DNA of 44,920 nucleotides from Chromobacterium piscinae (GTDB lineage Bacteria > Pseudomonadota > Gammaproteobacteria > Burkholderiales > Chromobacteriaceae): assembly GCF_021129175.1 (NCBI RefSeq), contig NZ_JAJOHV010000060.1:1-44920 (forward strand). The letters run 5' to 3'. The first letter of the stretch is position 1; the number at the start of each line of letters is the position of its first letter. Of this stretch, positions 1 to 7,710 are shown piece after piece. The translations under genes were made by a program, and so were the position numbers. The notes beneath the pieces were generated by a model. It had not been told where the DNA came from. It was given only the letters and a program-made list of their open reading frames with translations, and did no database searches.

Positions 1-52
1 CTGCCCGCAAAAAAGCGCATGTCTGTCCGCCTCCGCCGCGCTGGGGCACCGC

Positions 53-85
53 AAAACAAACAGGCCGGCGTTGCCGCCAGCCTGT
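53..85 (-). terminator. Rho-independent terminator of the HAD phosphatase gene
   Basis: Read on the minus strand, an 11-bp stem (positions 85-75 with 70-60, one internal mismatch) closes a four-base loop and is followed by a T-rich stretch. It lies 20 nt beyond the stop of the HAD phosphatase gene. Nothing else is visible in positions 1-105. Confidence 0.75.
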
Positions 86-105
86 CTCAATGCTCTTCTC
101 GTCCG

Positions 106-753
106 TTATAGATAGCCAAGCAGTTGCAATGGATGATCGATGTCGATATCCGCGCCCCAATGCGCCGGCCTGTCCTGCTCGGAGAAATAGCCCCAGTTGA
201 CCAACACTGTCTTCATGCCGACATTTCGACCTGCCTGAATGTCGCGCTCGGCATCGCCGACATACATGCAATGCTCGGGCGCGATGCCGATCTGGCTGGT
301 CGCGTGCAGCATCGGCTTCGGATCAGGCTTGGCCACCCCGACGGTATCGCCGCTGACGATCACCGCCGGCGGGATGGCGAAAGGCAGCCACGGCACCAAG
401 CGGTCGGTGAAGCGCATCGACTTGTTGGTGATGATGCCCCAGGCCAATCCCCGCTTATTCAGTTCGGAGATCAACTCATTCACGCCATCGAACAGCGTGG
501 TCTCCCCCGCGAGGTTGGCGTCATAGAGATCCATAAAGCGCACCCGCAGCTCCTCCATCCGGTCGGCATCGAGATCGGCACCGAAGCCGAGCTGAACCAG
601 ACCGCGCGCACCATGGCTGGCGACGGGACGAATAAGCTCATAAGACAGGGGGGCAAGCCCCTCCTCCGCCAGCAGGCAGTTCAACGCCGCACCCAGGTCG
701 CGTGCGGTGTCGGCCAGCGTGCCGTCCAAATCGAACAATACTGCCTTGATCAT
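106..753 (-). CDS. gph: HAD-IA family phosphatase (Gph/MupP-like)
   Basis: A 215-residue haloacid-dehalogenase hydrolase. The nucleophile motif DLDGT is at residues 7-11, the later conserved lysine lies in KPDP, and the acidic metal motif is GDAERD near the C-terminus. This is the phosphoglycolate phosphatase type, in which the first aspartate is phosphorylated during hydrolysis of a small phosphate ester in the cytoplasm. Close relatives include phosphoglycolate phosphatase (Gph) and N-acetylmuramate-6-phosphate phosphatase (MupP), and sequence alone does not separate them. The ATG at 753 is chosen because AGGA lies seven bases upstream and the protein then begins directly at the motif-bearing strand. 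An upstream TTG at 801 would overlap the ilvA stop. The gene follows ilvA closely and is probably cotranscribed with it. Confidence 0.85.
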   Translation of the reverse strand: MIKAVLFDLDGTLADTARDLGAALNCLLAEEGLAPLSYELIRPVASHGARGLVQLGFGADLDADRMEELRVRFMDLYDANLAGETTLFDGVNELISELNKRGLAWGIITNKSMRFTDRLVPWLPFAIPPAVIVSGDTVGVAKPDPKPMLHATSQIGIAPEHCMYVGDAERDIQAGRNVGMKTVLVNWGYFSEQDRPAHWGADIDIDHPLQLLGYL

Positions 754-797
754 GATTCCTGCTTCACCGGATTGAGAGTGAGACCGACATTGCACCA

Positions 798-2327
798 TCA
801 ACGGATAGTCTTGCCAAGGAACAATCGATACGCTGGATTTTCGGTTTCCTCTATATAAGGATATCCGAGCGAATCGAGGAACTGCTGGAAAGCCTGCGCA
901 TCACCGGATGGCACCTGGATGCCGACTAGCACCCGGCCGTAGTCGGCGCCATGATTGCGATAATGGAACAAGCTGATGTTCCAGTCGGTGCGCATCGCCT
1001 CCAGGAAACGCATCAGCGCGCCAGGACGGTCCGGAAATTCGAAGCGCAGCACCCGCTCGTCCTTCAACTGCGGCGCATGCCCGCCGACCAAGTGGCGGAT
1101 ATGCAGCTTGGCCAGCTCGTTGTCGGTCAGGTCGATGCCGTCCAGCTCCGCCTCGCGCAGGTCGCCGATCAGCCTTTCCACATCGTCCCGGCCGGCGATC
1201 TGCACGCCGACAAAGACGTGGGCGACGCTGGGATCGGCAAAGCGATAATTGAACTCAGTGATGTTGCGCCCCCCTATCACCGAACAGAAGCGCTTAAAGC
1301 TGCCCGGCTTCTCCGGAATAGTGACGGCGATGATGGCCTCGCGCCGCTCGCCCAGCTCGGAACGCTCCGACACGTGGCGCAGGCGGTCGAAGTTCATATT
1401 GGCGCCGCAGGAAATCGCCACCAGCGACTGCCCCTCGCAGCCTTCGCGCTCGACGTAGGCCTTGACGCCGGCCACCGCCAGCGCGCCGGCCGGCTCGACG
1501 ATGGAGCGGGTATCCTCGAAAATGTCCTTGATCGCCGCGCAGATGGCGTCGGAATCCACCAGGATGATTTCATCCAACAGCTCGCGGCAGATGCGGAAGG
1601 TTTCCTCGCCCACCAGCTTGACCGCTACGCCGTCGGCGAACAGACCCACGTCTTTCAGCTCGACCCGCTCGCCCTTCTCTATGGACTGGCGCATCGCGTC
1701 GGAGTCGACAGGCTGCACGCCGATGATCTTGATCTCGGGCTTCAGCCGTTTGATGAAGCTGGCCACGCCGGCCGCCAGGCCGCCGCCGCCGATGGCGACG
1801 AATACGGCATCCAGATCGTCCGGATGTTGGCGCAGGATTTCCATGCCCACCGTCCCCTGGCCTGCGATCACGTCCGGGTCGTCGAAAGGCGGGATGTAGG
1901 TGCGGCCGCTCTCCTCGGCCAGCTTCACCGCATGCAGGTAAGCTTCGTTGAAGGAGTCTCCCGACAGCACCACCTGGCCGCCGCGCTGCTTCACCGCGTC
2001 TATCTTGATCTGCGGCGTGGTGACCGGCATCACGATCACCGCCTCGCAGCCGAGCTTGCTGGCCGACAGCGCCACGCCCTGGGCGTGGTTGCCGGCGCTG
2101 GCGGTGATCACCCCGCGCGCGCGCTGCTCCGGCGTCAGCTTGGCCATCTTGTTGTAAGCGCCGCGCAGCTTGAACGAGAACACCGGCTGCAGGTCCTCGC
2201 GCTTGAGCAGAATGTTGTTGCGGTAACGACGCGACAGATTGGGGGCCAGTTCCAGCGGCGTCTCTACCGCCACGTCGTACACCCGCGAAGTGAGGATGCG
2301 CTCCAGATAGTCTTGCTTGTTACTCAT
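798..2327 (-). CDS. ilvA: Biosynthetic threonine deaminase
   Basis: Pyridoxal-phosphate enzyme converting L-threonine to 2-oxobutyrate and ammonia, the committed step of isoleucine synthesis. The 509-residue protein has the PLP lysine in SFKLRGAYN (K53), the phosphate-binding SAGNHAQG at 77-84 and a glycine-rich GGGGLAAG loop near 180-187. Two ACT-like regulatory domains follow (about 335-500), as expected for the feedback-inhibited long form. Short catabolic TdcB enzymes lack this tail. The ATG at 2327 has an AAGG upstream. It is the first gene of a minus-strand unit with the HAD phosphatase and is divergent from dacA. Confidence 0.95.
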   Translation of the reverse strand: MSNKQDYLERILTSRVYDVAVETPLELAPNLSRRYRNNILLKREDLQPVFSFKLRGAYNKMAKLTPEQRARGVITASAGNHAQGVALSASKLGCEAVIVMPVTTPQIKIDAVKQRGGQVVLSGDSFNEAYLHAVKLAEESGRTYIPPFDDPDVIAGQGTVGMEILRQHPDDLDAVFVAIGGGGLAAGVASFIKRLKPEIKIIGVQPVDSDAMRQSIEKGERVELKDVGLFADGVAVKLVGEETFRICRELLDEIILVDSDAICAAIKDIFEDTRSIVEPAGALAVAGVKAYVEREGCEGQSLVAISCGANMNFDRLRHVSERSELGERREAIIAVTIPEKPGSFKRFCSVIGGRNITEFNYRFADPSVAHVFVGVQIAGRDDVERLIGDLREAELDGIDLTDNELAKLHIRHLVGGHAPQLKDERVLRFEFPDRPGALMRFLEAMRTDWNISLFHYRNHGADYGRVLVGIQVPSGDAQAFQQFLDSLGYPYIEETENPAYRLFLGKTIR

Positions 2328-2400
2328 GGCGATGCCTTGTCCCTGATAGTTTCTTGTATTTGAACTGTCAGAGTATCAGGAACTCCAAACCAGCGGGAGA

Positions 2401-2457
2401 CCTGTCCGGCAGAATTTGCTGCATTGCAATATGCAACATGTCGGACAGGCTTTTTCC
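2401..2457 (+). promoter_or_regulatory. Stem-loop with T-run upstream of dacA
   Basis: CCTGTCCG at 2401-2408 is exactly complementary to CGGACAGG at 2442-2449. TGCAT/ATGCA and TTGC/GCAA pairs lie inside the loop, and the sequence then reads CTTTTT on the plus strand. It resembles an intrinsic terminator but lies in the intergenic space before dacA, where no plus-strand gene ends. It could be an attenuator in the dacA 5' leader or an operator-type inverted repeat shared with divergent ilvA. Confidence 0.4.
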
Positions 2458-2530
2458 GGCCGCGCAGGTAGCCCGAGTGTGTATAATCAACGGCTACTGT
2501 TTGTTACCCCTAGCAAGCCCCCTCCAGAAA

Positions 2531-3676
2531 ATGAAAAAATTCACCTCTGCCCTGGTGGCCGCCGCGCTGGCGCTGCCCTCGTTTGGCTTCGCCAATACCG
2601 CATTTGTGCCGCCGACGCCGGAAATAGCCGGCAAGGCCTATTACCTGCTCGACTACAACAGCCAGCAGGTGCTCGCCGCCCGCGATCCGGACGCCCGCGT
2701 CGAACCGGCCTCGCTGACCAAGCTGATGACCGCCTACCTGACTTTCAAGGCGCTGAAGGAAAAGCGCCTGTCGCTGGAACAGACGCTGACCGTGTCTCAG
2801 CGCGGCTGGAAGACCGAAGGCTCGCGGATGTTCCTGGACCCGAAAGTCCCGGCCAAAGTGGACGACCTGATCAAGGGCATGATCGTCCAGTCCGGCAACG
2901 ACGCCTGCGTGACGCTGGCCGAAGCCATCGCCGGCAGCGAAGACGTGTTCGGCCAGCTGATGACCCAGCAGGCGCAAAAGCTGGGCATGAAGAACACCCA
3001 GTTCAAGAACGCCACCGGCCTGCCGCATGACGGCCATTACACCACGGTGCACGATCTGGGCATCCTGGCCGCCGCGCTGATCCGCGACTATCCCGAGTTC
3101 TACCCGATCTACTCGATGAAGTCGTTCACCTACAACAACATCAAGCAGCCAAACCGCAACCTGCTGCTGTACCGCGACCCCAACGTCGACGGCATGAAGA
3201 CCGGCTACACCGACAGCGCCGGCTACAATATGGTGACCTCCAGCCACCGCGACGGCCGCCGCGTGATCTCCGTCGTCGTCGGCACCGCCAGCCCCGAAGC
3301 CCGCGCGGTGGAAAGCTCCAAGCTGCTGAACTATGGCTTGCAATTCTTCGACACGCCCAAACTTTATGCTGCGAACACCCGCGTATCGGACGTCCCCGTA
3401 TACAAAGGCAGCGAAAAGGCGGTGTCCGTAGGCTTCAGCGGCGACGTGTTCGCCACCGTGGCCAAGGGCCAAGCCGCCAAGCTGAAGGCCGACATGACCA
3501 CCATGCAGCCGCTGATCGCGCCGATCAAGGCCGGCCAAGTGGTGGGCAAGCTGACCGTATCCCTAGACGGCAAGCCGCTGCTGGAACGCCCGGTGGTAGC
3601 ATTGAAAGCCGTGGAAGAAGGCGGTTTCTTCAGCCGGCTGTGGGACAGCCTGAAGCTGATGCTCGGCTGGAAGTAA
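2531..3676 (+). CDS. dacA: D-alanyl-D-alanine carboxypeptidase (PBP5/6 family)
   Basis: Low-molecular-weight penicillin-binding protein that removes the terminal D-Ala from peptidoglycan pentapeptides in the periplasm. The 381-residue protein starts with a signal peptide (MKKFTSALVAAALALPSFGFA, cleavage after about residue 21). It carries the three serine-peptidase motifs S61-L-T-K64, S121-G-N and K223-T-G. The last residues (FFSRLWDSLKLMLGWK) form the amphipathic membrane-anchor helix of PBP5/6. The ATG at 2531 is chosen because it begins the signal peptide; the frame stays open upstream but encodes nothing sensible there. The order dacA-ybeD-lipB-lipA matches the well-known E. coli arrangement. 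The paralogue names dacA and dacC cannot be separated from sequence alone. Confidence 0.95.
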   Translation: MKKFTSALVAAALALPSFGFANTAFVPPTPEIAGKAYYLLDYNSQQVLAARDPDARVEPASLTKLMTAYLTFKALKEKRLSLEQTLTVSQRGWKTEGSRMFLDPKVPAKVDDLIKGMIVQSGNDACVTLAEAIAGSEDVFGQLMTQQAQKLGMKNTQFKNATGLPHDGHYTTVHDLGILAAALIRDYPEFYPIYSMKSFTYNNIKQPNRNLLLYRDPNVDGMKTGYTDSAGYNMVTSSHRDGRRVISVVVGTASPEARAVESSKLLNYGLQFFDTPKLYAANTRVSDVPVYKGSEKAVSVGFSGDVFATVAKGQAAKLKADMTTMQPLIAPIKAGQVVGKLTVSLDGKPLLERPVVALKAVEEGGFFSRLWDSLKLMLGWK

Positions 3677-3762
3677 GCCGCGGTATAATAGTATTCAGTA
3701 GTACGCAGCGCCGCGGCTCGTCCGCGGCCTGCCATTTTGTAATCGCATCAGAGTAGCCAGAC

Positions 3763-4032
3763 ATGTCCGACGAAAAACAGGAACTGATGGAATTCCCCTG
3801 TCGCTTTCCGCTCAAGATCATGGGCGAGCGGCATGATGAATTCGTCACCACCATCACCGAAGTGGTGCGCATCAACGCCCCCGATCTAGCCGAGATCGAC
3901 GTGGTGCTGCGCGAAAGCTCCGGCGGCCGCTTCTATGCGCTGACCGTCACCGTCACCGCCACCTCGCGCCAGCAGCTCGACAGCATCTATCTGTCGCTGA
4001 CCGGCCACCCGATGGTAAAAATGGTCCTCTAA
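3763..4032 (+). CDS. ybeD: YbeD/DUF493 (UPF0250) family protein
   Basis: Small 89-residue cytoplasmic protein of the DUF493 family, an ACT-like alpha/beta fold of unknown role that recurrently sits between dacA and lipB. The family signature is seen in FPLKIMG and in the C-terminal [15 protein letters not shown]-like end (here [15 protein letters not shown]). A TATAAT at 3684-3689 without a clear -35, and a GCCGCGG/CCGCGGC hairpin at 3710-3728, lie in the 86-nt gap after dacA. The gene may therefore have some transcription of its own. lipB begins 17 nt downstream. Confidence 0.9.
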   Translation: MSDEKQELMEFPCRFPLKIMGERHDEFVTTITEVVRINAPDLAEIDVVLRESSGGRFYALTVTVTATSRQQLDSIYLSLTGHPMVKMVL

Positions 4033-4049
4033 AAACACCGGGAGTTCAG

Positions 4050-4673
4050 GTGCCTCGCATCATCAAACATCTGGGCCGGGTCGATTACGAGCCGACCTGG
4101 CGCGCCATGCAGGCCTTCACCGACAGCCGCGCCGCCGAGACCTGCGACGAGCTGTGGGTGGTGGAGCATCCAGCGGTATTCACCCAGGGCCTCGCCGGCA
4201 AGCCGGAACATCTACTGCAGCAGAACGACGTCCCGGTGGTGAAGACCGACCGCGGCGGCCAGATCACCTATCACGGCCCCGGCCAGCTGGTGGTCTACCT
4301 GCTGGTGGACTTCAAGCGCATGCGAGTCGGCGTGCGCGACCTGGTGCGCCACATCGAACAGGCTATCATCGACATGCTGGCCGAACAGGGCATCGCCGCT
4401 AATGGCGACGTGGACGCGCCCGGCGTCTATGTGGACGGCGCCAAGATCGCCTCGCTAGGCCTGCGCATCAAGAACGGCGCCACCTACCACGGCCTGAGCC
4501 TGAATGTGGATATGGACCTGACCCCGTTTAGCTGGATCAACCCTTGCGGCTACGCCAACCTCAAGGTGACCCAAATGAAGAATCTGGGCGTGAACCTCAC
4601 GGTCGCCGAAGCCGCCGACAAGCTGCTGCCGCACCTGGAACGCCACCTGAGCATAAGCAAGGAGACCGCATGA
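4050..4673 (+). CDS. lipB: Octanoyl-[acyl carrier protein]:protein N-octanoyltransferase
   Basis: Transfers octanoate from acyl carrier protein to the lipoyl domains of 2-oxoacid dehydrogenases and the glycine cleavage H protein, the first step of endogenous lipoate synthesis. The 207-residue protein shows [12 protein letters not shown] (68-79), the catalytic lysine in GAKIASLG (K132) and the catalytic cysteine in NPCGY (C166). The start is GTG at 4050, with GGAG eight bases upstream. Its TGA overlaps the lipA ATG in an ATGA junction, so the two are translationally coupled. Confidence 0.95.
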   Translation: MPRIIKHLGRVDYEPTWRAMQAFTDSRAAETCDELWVVEHPAVFTQGLAGKPEHLLQQNDVPVVKTDRGGQITYHGPGQLVVYLLVDFKRMRVGVRDLVRHIEQAIIDMLAEQGIAANGDVDAPGVYVDGAKIASLGLRIKNGATYHGLSLNVDMDLTPFSWINPCGYANLKVTQMKNLGVNLTVAEAADKLLPHLERHLSISKETA

Positions 4674-5617
4674 AGCCGGACAACCAGGCCGGGGTGAAGC
4701 ACAAGGGCGCGGCCAAGACCGCCCGCATCCCGATCAAGATCGTGCCGCTGGACGAAAAGCTGAAAAAGCCGGAATGGATCCGCGCCAAGCTGCCCAACGG
4801 CCAGCGCTTCCACGAGATCAAACAGATCCTGCGCGAACAGAAGCTGCACACCGTCTGCGAAGAAGCCACCTGCCCGAACATCGGCGAGTGCTTCAGCAAG
4901 GGCACCGCCACCTTCATGATCATGGGCGACATCTGCACCCGCCGCTGCCCGTTCTGCGACGTCGGCCACGGCCGCCCCAATCCTCTGGACCCGAACGAGC
5001 CCAAGCACCTGGCCGAGAGCGTGGCCGCGATGCGGCTGAAATACGTGGTGGTCACCTCGGTGGACCGCGACGACCTGCGCGACGGCGGCGCACAACATTT
5101 CGCCGACTGCATCGGCGCGGTGCGCGAAATGTCGCCGAACACGCAGATCGAAACACTGGTGCCGGATTTCCGCGGCCGCCTGGACATCGCCGTCGACATC
5201 CTGACCCAGACGCCGCCGGACGTGATGAACCACAACCTGGAAACCGTGCCGCGCCTGTACAAGCAAGCCCGCCCGGGCGCCGACTACGCGCACTCGCTGC
5301 AGCTCCTCAAGGACTACAAGGCGAAGAATCCGCACGTGCGCACCAAATCCGGCCTGATGGTGGGCCTGGGCGAGACCGACGAGGAAATCCTGGAAGTGAT
5401 GCGCGACATGCGCGCCCACAACGTGGACATGCTGACCATCGGCCAATATCTGCAACCGTCCGACGGCCACCTGCCGGTACTGCGCTACGTGCATCCGGAC
5501 GTGTTCAAGATGTTCGAGGAAAAAGCCTACGAAATGGGCTTCGTCCACGCCGCCGTCGGCGCGATGGTTCGCTCCAGCTACCACGCGGATGAACAGGCGC
5601 ACGAAGCGGGCGTGTAA
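4670..5617 (+). CDS. lipA: Lipoyl synthase (radical SAM)
   Basis: Radical-SAM enzyme that inserts two sulfurs into protein-bound octanoyl groups to form lipoyl cofactor. The 315-residue protein has the auxiliary-cluster cysteines C63, C68 and C74 ([12 protein letters not shown]) and the radical-SAM CxxxCxxC at C89, C93 and C96. It also has the C-terminal RSSYHA motif, whose serine ligates the auxiliary cluster. The ATG at 4670 sits inside the end of lipB (ATGA overlap) and is preceded by AAGGAG. The gene ends the dacA-ybeD-lipB-lipA unit just before a strong terminator. Confidence 0.97.
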   Translation: MKPDNQAGVKHKGAAKTARIPIKIVPLDEKLKKPEWIRAKLPNGQRFHEIKQILREQKLHTVCEEATCPNIGECFSKGTATFMIMGDICTRRCPFCDVGHGRPNPLDPNEPKHLAESVAAMRLKYVVVTSVDRDDLRDGGAQHFADCIGAVREMSPNTQIETLVPDFRGRLDIAVDILTQTPPDVMNHNLETVPRLYKQARPGADYAHSLQLLKDYKAKNPHVRTKSGLMVGLGETDEEILEVMRDMRAHNVDMLTIGQYLQPSDGHLPVLRYVHPDVFKMFEEKAYEMGFVHAAVGAMVRSSYHADEQAHEAGV

Positions 5618-5640
5618 TACACCCGGCGACCTCAAGCAAG

Positions 5641-5675
5641 AACGGCATCCGCGCCCAGGCCCGGATGCCGTTTTC
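5641..5675 (+). terminator. Rho-independent terminator after lipA
   Basis: An 11-bp perfect stem, AACGGCATCCG (5641-5651) with CGGATGCCGTT (5662-5672), closes a ten-base loop and continues into TTTTC. It lies 23 nt after the lipA stop, between convergent genes. Confidence 0.9.
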
Positions 5676-5689
5676 ACATCTCCCCCTTC

Positions 5690-6370
5690 TCATTCCGTGG
5701 GCTTTTCTATTACCAGCACGCTGGGAGCCCAGGCATAGCGCGTGCCATCGTCGTAAGCACCTTGATAAAACTTCGGCTGCACTAGCCTTGCCTCTAACCC
5801 ATCCAGACACACCAGCTCCTGCGCAACTTCCCACAATCGCCTGGACTTATGTTGCAGCCAAGCCACGGGAGTATCATGCCGAACCTTCTGTCTGGGCTCA
5901 TCAACACCGAGCCAGAACGCGAGACAGCCAAACTCCAATGCTCCCCCGCACCAGACACTCAACTCCAAAGCATCACGCAGCCTAGCTACATCCTCAAACA
6001 GACGTGCACCCGGCTCCGCCAAGTAATTCTTCACCTCGACAATCGCTCTAGGCACACCATCCTGGCCAACCTCGGGAGCTACCCACAGCACAACATCAGC
6101 CCTGCCATCCAGCCTAAGAGTCACTCTGGGCACCTCGTCGAGACACACATTTGCATACTCCAACGTCTCGCGCATACCGGCCTCTAAGGTGACATAACAA
6201 CCTTCCTCCACATCCACCAGCTCTCTTGCAACAGCACAAGTCAACAAGTACTCCGGCGCTCCGTGAAGCCCCTCATCCCCCGTCCATCTCAAGTACTCCC
6301 GATACGCCTTTCGGATACCAGTGCAGATTGCCCCCTCCACTTCGCTCTTCGAAACTCTCAACGCCGTCAT
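5690..6370 (-). CDS. Hypothetical protein with PD-(D/E)XK-like core
   Basis: Not recognised as a named family. The 226-residue protein has a helix with EYLLTCAVARELVD, then GRADVVLWV followed by RAIVEVKNY. A D then an E-x-K spaced this way on neighbouring strands is the signature of the PD-(D/E)XK nuclease fold. The C-terminal half is rich in tryptophan and aromatic residues. Two starts are plausible: ATG 6370 (GGAGG eight bases upstream, chosen) or ATG 6400 (also GGAGG at eight bases), giving ten more residues. No signal peptide or membrane segment is seen. It is a lone gene whose GC content is visibly lower than its neighbours, flanked upstream by AT-rich DNA, which suggests horizontal acquisition. 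A role in cleaving nucleic acid is inference only. Confidence 0.6.
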   Translation of the reverse strand: MTALRVSKSEVEGAICTGIRKAYREYLRWTGDEGLHGAPEYLLTCAVARELVDVEEGCYVTLEAGMRETLEYANVCLDEVPRVTLRLDGRADVVLWVAPEVGQDGVPRAIVEVKNYLAEPGARLFEDVARLRDALELSVWCGGALEFGCLAFWLGVDEPRQKVRHDTPVAWLQHKSRRLWEVAQELVCLDGLEARLVQPKFYQGAYDDGTRYAWAPSVLVIEKPTE

Positions 6371-6552
6371 GTCGCGCCCCTCCAAAATGATGGTCAGCAT
6401 AAAAATTGCCTCCGCCCATGCAAGATAAATCAATGGATCATGCAAAATGAAAGTCCGGCGCATCTTGCGGTTGAAATCCCCCCACCCAGAAGTTTCTATT
6501 TATGAAGCGATGGCAAATCCGCCACGCCGATTCCATCAAATAACAATCAGGT

Positions 6553-6581
6553 TTGATTTAATAACGGTTTTCGCTTATAGT
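6553..6581 (+). promoter_or_regulatory. Candidate sigma-70 promoter of the magnesium module
   Basis: TTGATT (6553-6558) and TATAGT (6576-6581) are separated by exactly 17 bp in AT-rich DNA. Transcription would begin near 6588, about 315 nt before the first leader ORF. The rest of the 6371-6904 gap holds AT-rich sequence to about 6650 and then two hairpins at 6693-6741, with no recognisable gene. Confidence 0.5.
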
Positions 6582-6692
6582 TGGCTTGTTATTAATTTTG
6601 CAAAGGCAAACCGTGGACAACGACGGTTCTAGTCGATCTTCGATCGCAGTATAAGCCTTGCAGGATTTCAGCAGACCGAACACTCTTCCTCT

Positions 6693-6741
6693 GCCGCATC
6701 CTGCAAGCAGGATGTGGCGTCCAGATCCGGCGGCAAGCCGG
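6693..6741 (+). promoter_or_regulatory. Two adjacent strong hairpins in the 5' leader
   Basis: A 12-bp stem (6693-6704 with 6707-6718, one G-T pair, two-base loop) is followed by CCGGC (6727-6731) pairing with GCCGG (6737-6741). No T-run follows, so it is not a simple terminator. It lies between the candidate promoter and the first leader ORF. Confidence 0.5.
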
Positions 6742-6904
6742 TTCCCAAGCCGCAATACGACGCACCGCGCCTCATGATGGATACTGTCCGGCCTTGATTG
6801 GCCGCATCCTCAACCGAGCCAGCGTCGCCGCGGCCAGCCCCCATCGACAGATCACGCGTCAGACGGATTGTTTGCGCATGCTTTCGTTTCGCAAAGGAGA
6901 TTCC

Positions 6905-6961
6905 ATGCCGGAAGAGCCAGAACCGCGAGCGAATGCGTCGCACGCCTGCCGGACAGGCTGA
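6905..6961 (+). CDS. Putative regulatory leader peptide 1 (MPEEPEP type)
   Basis: An 18-codon ORF, MPEEPEPRANASHACRTG, preceded by AAAGGAG five bases before the ATG, one of the best ribosome sites in the window. The peptide alternates acidic residues and proline at its start. In enterobacterial MgtL (beginning MEPDP) this pattern destabilises the translating ribosome when Mg2+ is low. The last codons overlap a hairpin, GCCTG (6944-6948) with CAGGC (6954-6958), so ribosome position would change RNA folding. The stop is 140 nt before the start of the first small MgtC-domain-like gene. A second ORF with the same seven first residues at 7530 makes chance unlikely. Function is inferred. Confidence 0.65.
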   Translation: MPEEPEPRANASHACRTG

Positions 6962-7101
6962 CCTTCCCTCGGGTGGGAATAAGCAGACCAGCAGCTGCGC
7001 GATATTCGCTCGTTCAATATCGGAGTACATCCGTGATTACGGTTTATTCAACCGGAACGGGATGTTTATTACCTGTTGAAATAATAATGGGGGGACTCAA
7101 T
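6962..7101 (+). promoter_or_regulatory. Structured leader between leader peptide 1 and its gene
   Basis: This 140-nt interval holds a stem CGATATT (7000-7006)/AATATCG (7016-7022), a small CCGT/ACGG hairpin (7031-7042) and a weak TTATTA/TAATAA pairing near the ribosome site. It also contains GGTTTA (7041), TGTTTA (7063) and TGTTGA (7074), spaced 22 and 11 bp. That phasing resembles PhoP-box direct repeats. Whether it acts as RNA, as an operator or both is not resolved. Confidence 0.4.
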
Positions 7102-7479
7102 ATGCACGCCCTGAAATTGACCCAGCTGCTGAAATTCTTCACCCGCAATAATCAAACTGCCGCATCCGCCGATTTCCGCCTGAATATTGTTTGCGATAAA
7201 GACGTGATCACCACGCTGCGCAAACGCCTGTTTTGGGAAATGCACGATCTGGGCCTGCGCGCCTCTCAGGTCACCATCGCGCCGGAAGGCTCCGATAGCC
7301 ACTGCAAGCTGTCAGTAGTGCTGAACTGCCCGCTGCAACAACGCCAGATTCTGGACGACATGGCGCTGCGCCTGAGCCAATTGCCGGAGATCCATCGCGT
7401 CCACTGGGGCCGCCGCGCGCAAGCCGCCCGCCCGCAGACGCGCGGACTGTTCGGCCACGGCCGCGCCAGAATCGCCTGA
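7102..7479 (+). CDS. Small MgtC-C-terminal-domain-like (ACT-like) protein 1
   Basis: A 125-residue soluble protein with no signal peptide or membrane segment. Residues about 24-103 follow the pattern of the ACT-like C-terminal domain of MgtC/SapB proteins: a first strand FRLNIVC, a helix TTLRKRLFWEMHDLGL, a strand KLSVVLNC, a helix with MALRLSQLP and a last strand HRVHW. The N-terminal transmembrane domain of MgtC is absent. A basic tail follows. The ATG at 7102 is preceded by GGGGGA; the ATG at 7087 has no site. It lies under leader peptide 1 and upstream of a paralogue and mgtA, so a role in Mg2+ homeostasis is inferred. Assignment rests on pattern likeness, not a search. Confidence 0.65.
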   Translation: MHALKLTQLLKFFTRNNQTAASADFRLNIVCDKDVITTLRKRLFWEMHDLGLRASQVTIAPEGSDSHCKLSVVLNCPLQQRQILDDMALRLSQLPEIHRVHWGRRAQAARPQTRGLFGHGRARIA

Positions 7480-7529
7480 CATCCATAAATTCATCCGCCA
7501 CGCCGCCTTAAAACGAGGAACACGCCGAC

Positions 7530-7577
7530 ATGCCCGAAGAGCCCGAGCCGCAAACAGCAAGCCTTCGCCGCCGGTAA
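7530..7577 (+). CDS. Putative regulatory leader peptide 2 (MPEEPEP type)
   Basis: A 15-codon ORF, MPEEPEPQTASLRRR, with GAGGA about ten bases before its ATG. Its first seven residues equal those of leader peptide 1 while its codons differ (CCC/CCG, CCC/CCA, GAG/GAA), so the peptide rather than only the DNA appears conserved. The RRR tail recalls the PRRR segment of E. coli MgtL. The stop is 133 nt before the second small gene, nearly the same spacing as in the first unit. Confidence 0.65.
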   Translation: MPEEPEPQTASLRRR

Positions 7578-7710
7578 CCCCCTGTCGTAAGCATCGGGGA
7601 ATGCCGCCGCGGCATGACCCGATCCGTTTCGCGTCCCCAAGCTGGACGCGGACATCCGTCGCCGCGCGCGATGGCCGGCCCGTCCGGCCCCGCGCGGCCA
7701 GGAGCTTACG
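7578..7710 (+). promoter_or_regulatory. Structured leader between leader peptide 2 and its gene
   Basis: Three strong hairpins fill this interval. ATCGGG (7593-7598) pairs with CCCGAT (7618-7623) around an inner ATGCC/GGCAT stem. CGCGTCC (7630-7636) pairs with GGACGCG (7644-7650). A nested stem CCGCGCG (7662-7668)/CGCGCGG (7691-7697) contains GGCCGG/CCGGCC. The last one ends two bases before the AGGAG ribosome site of the next gene. The density of structure supports an RNA-level control element. Confidence 0.55.
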
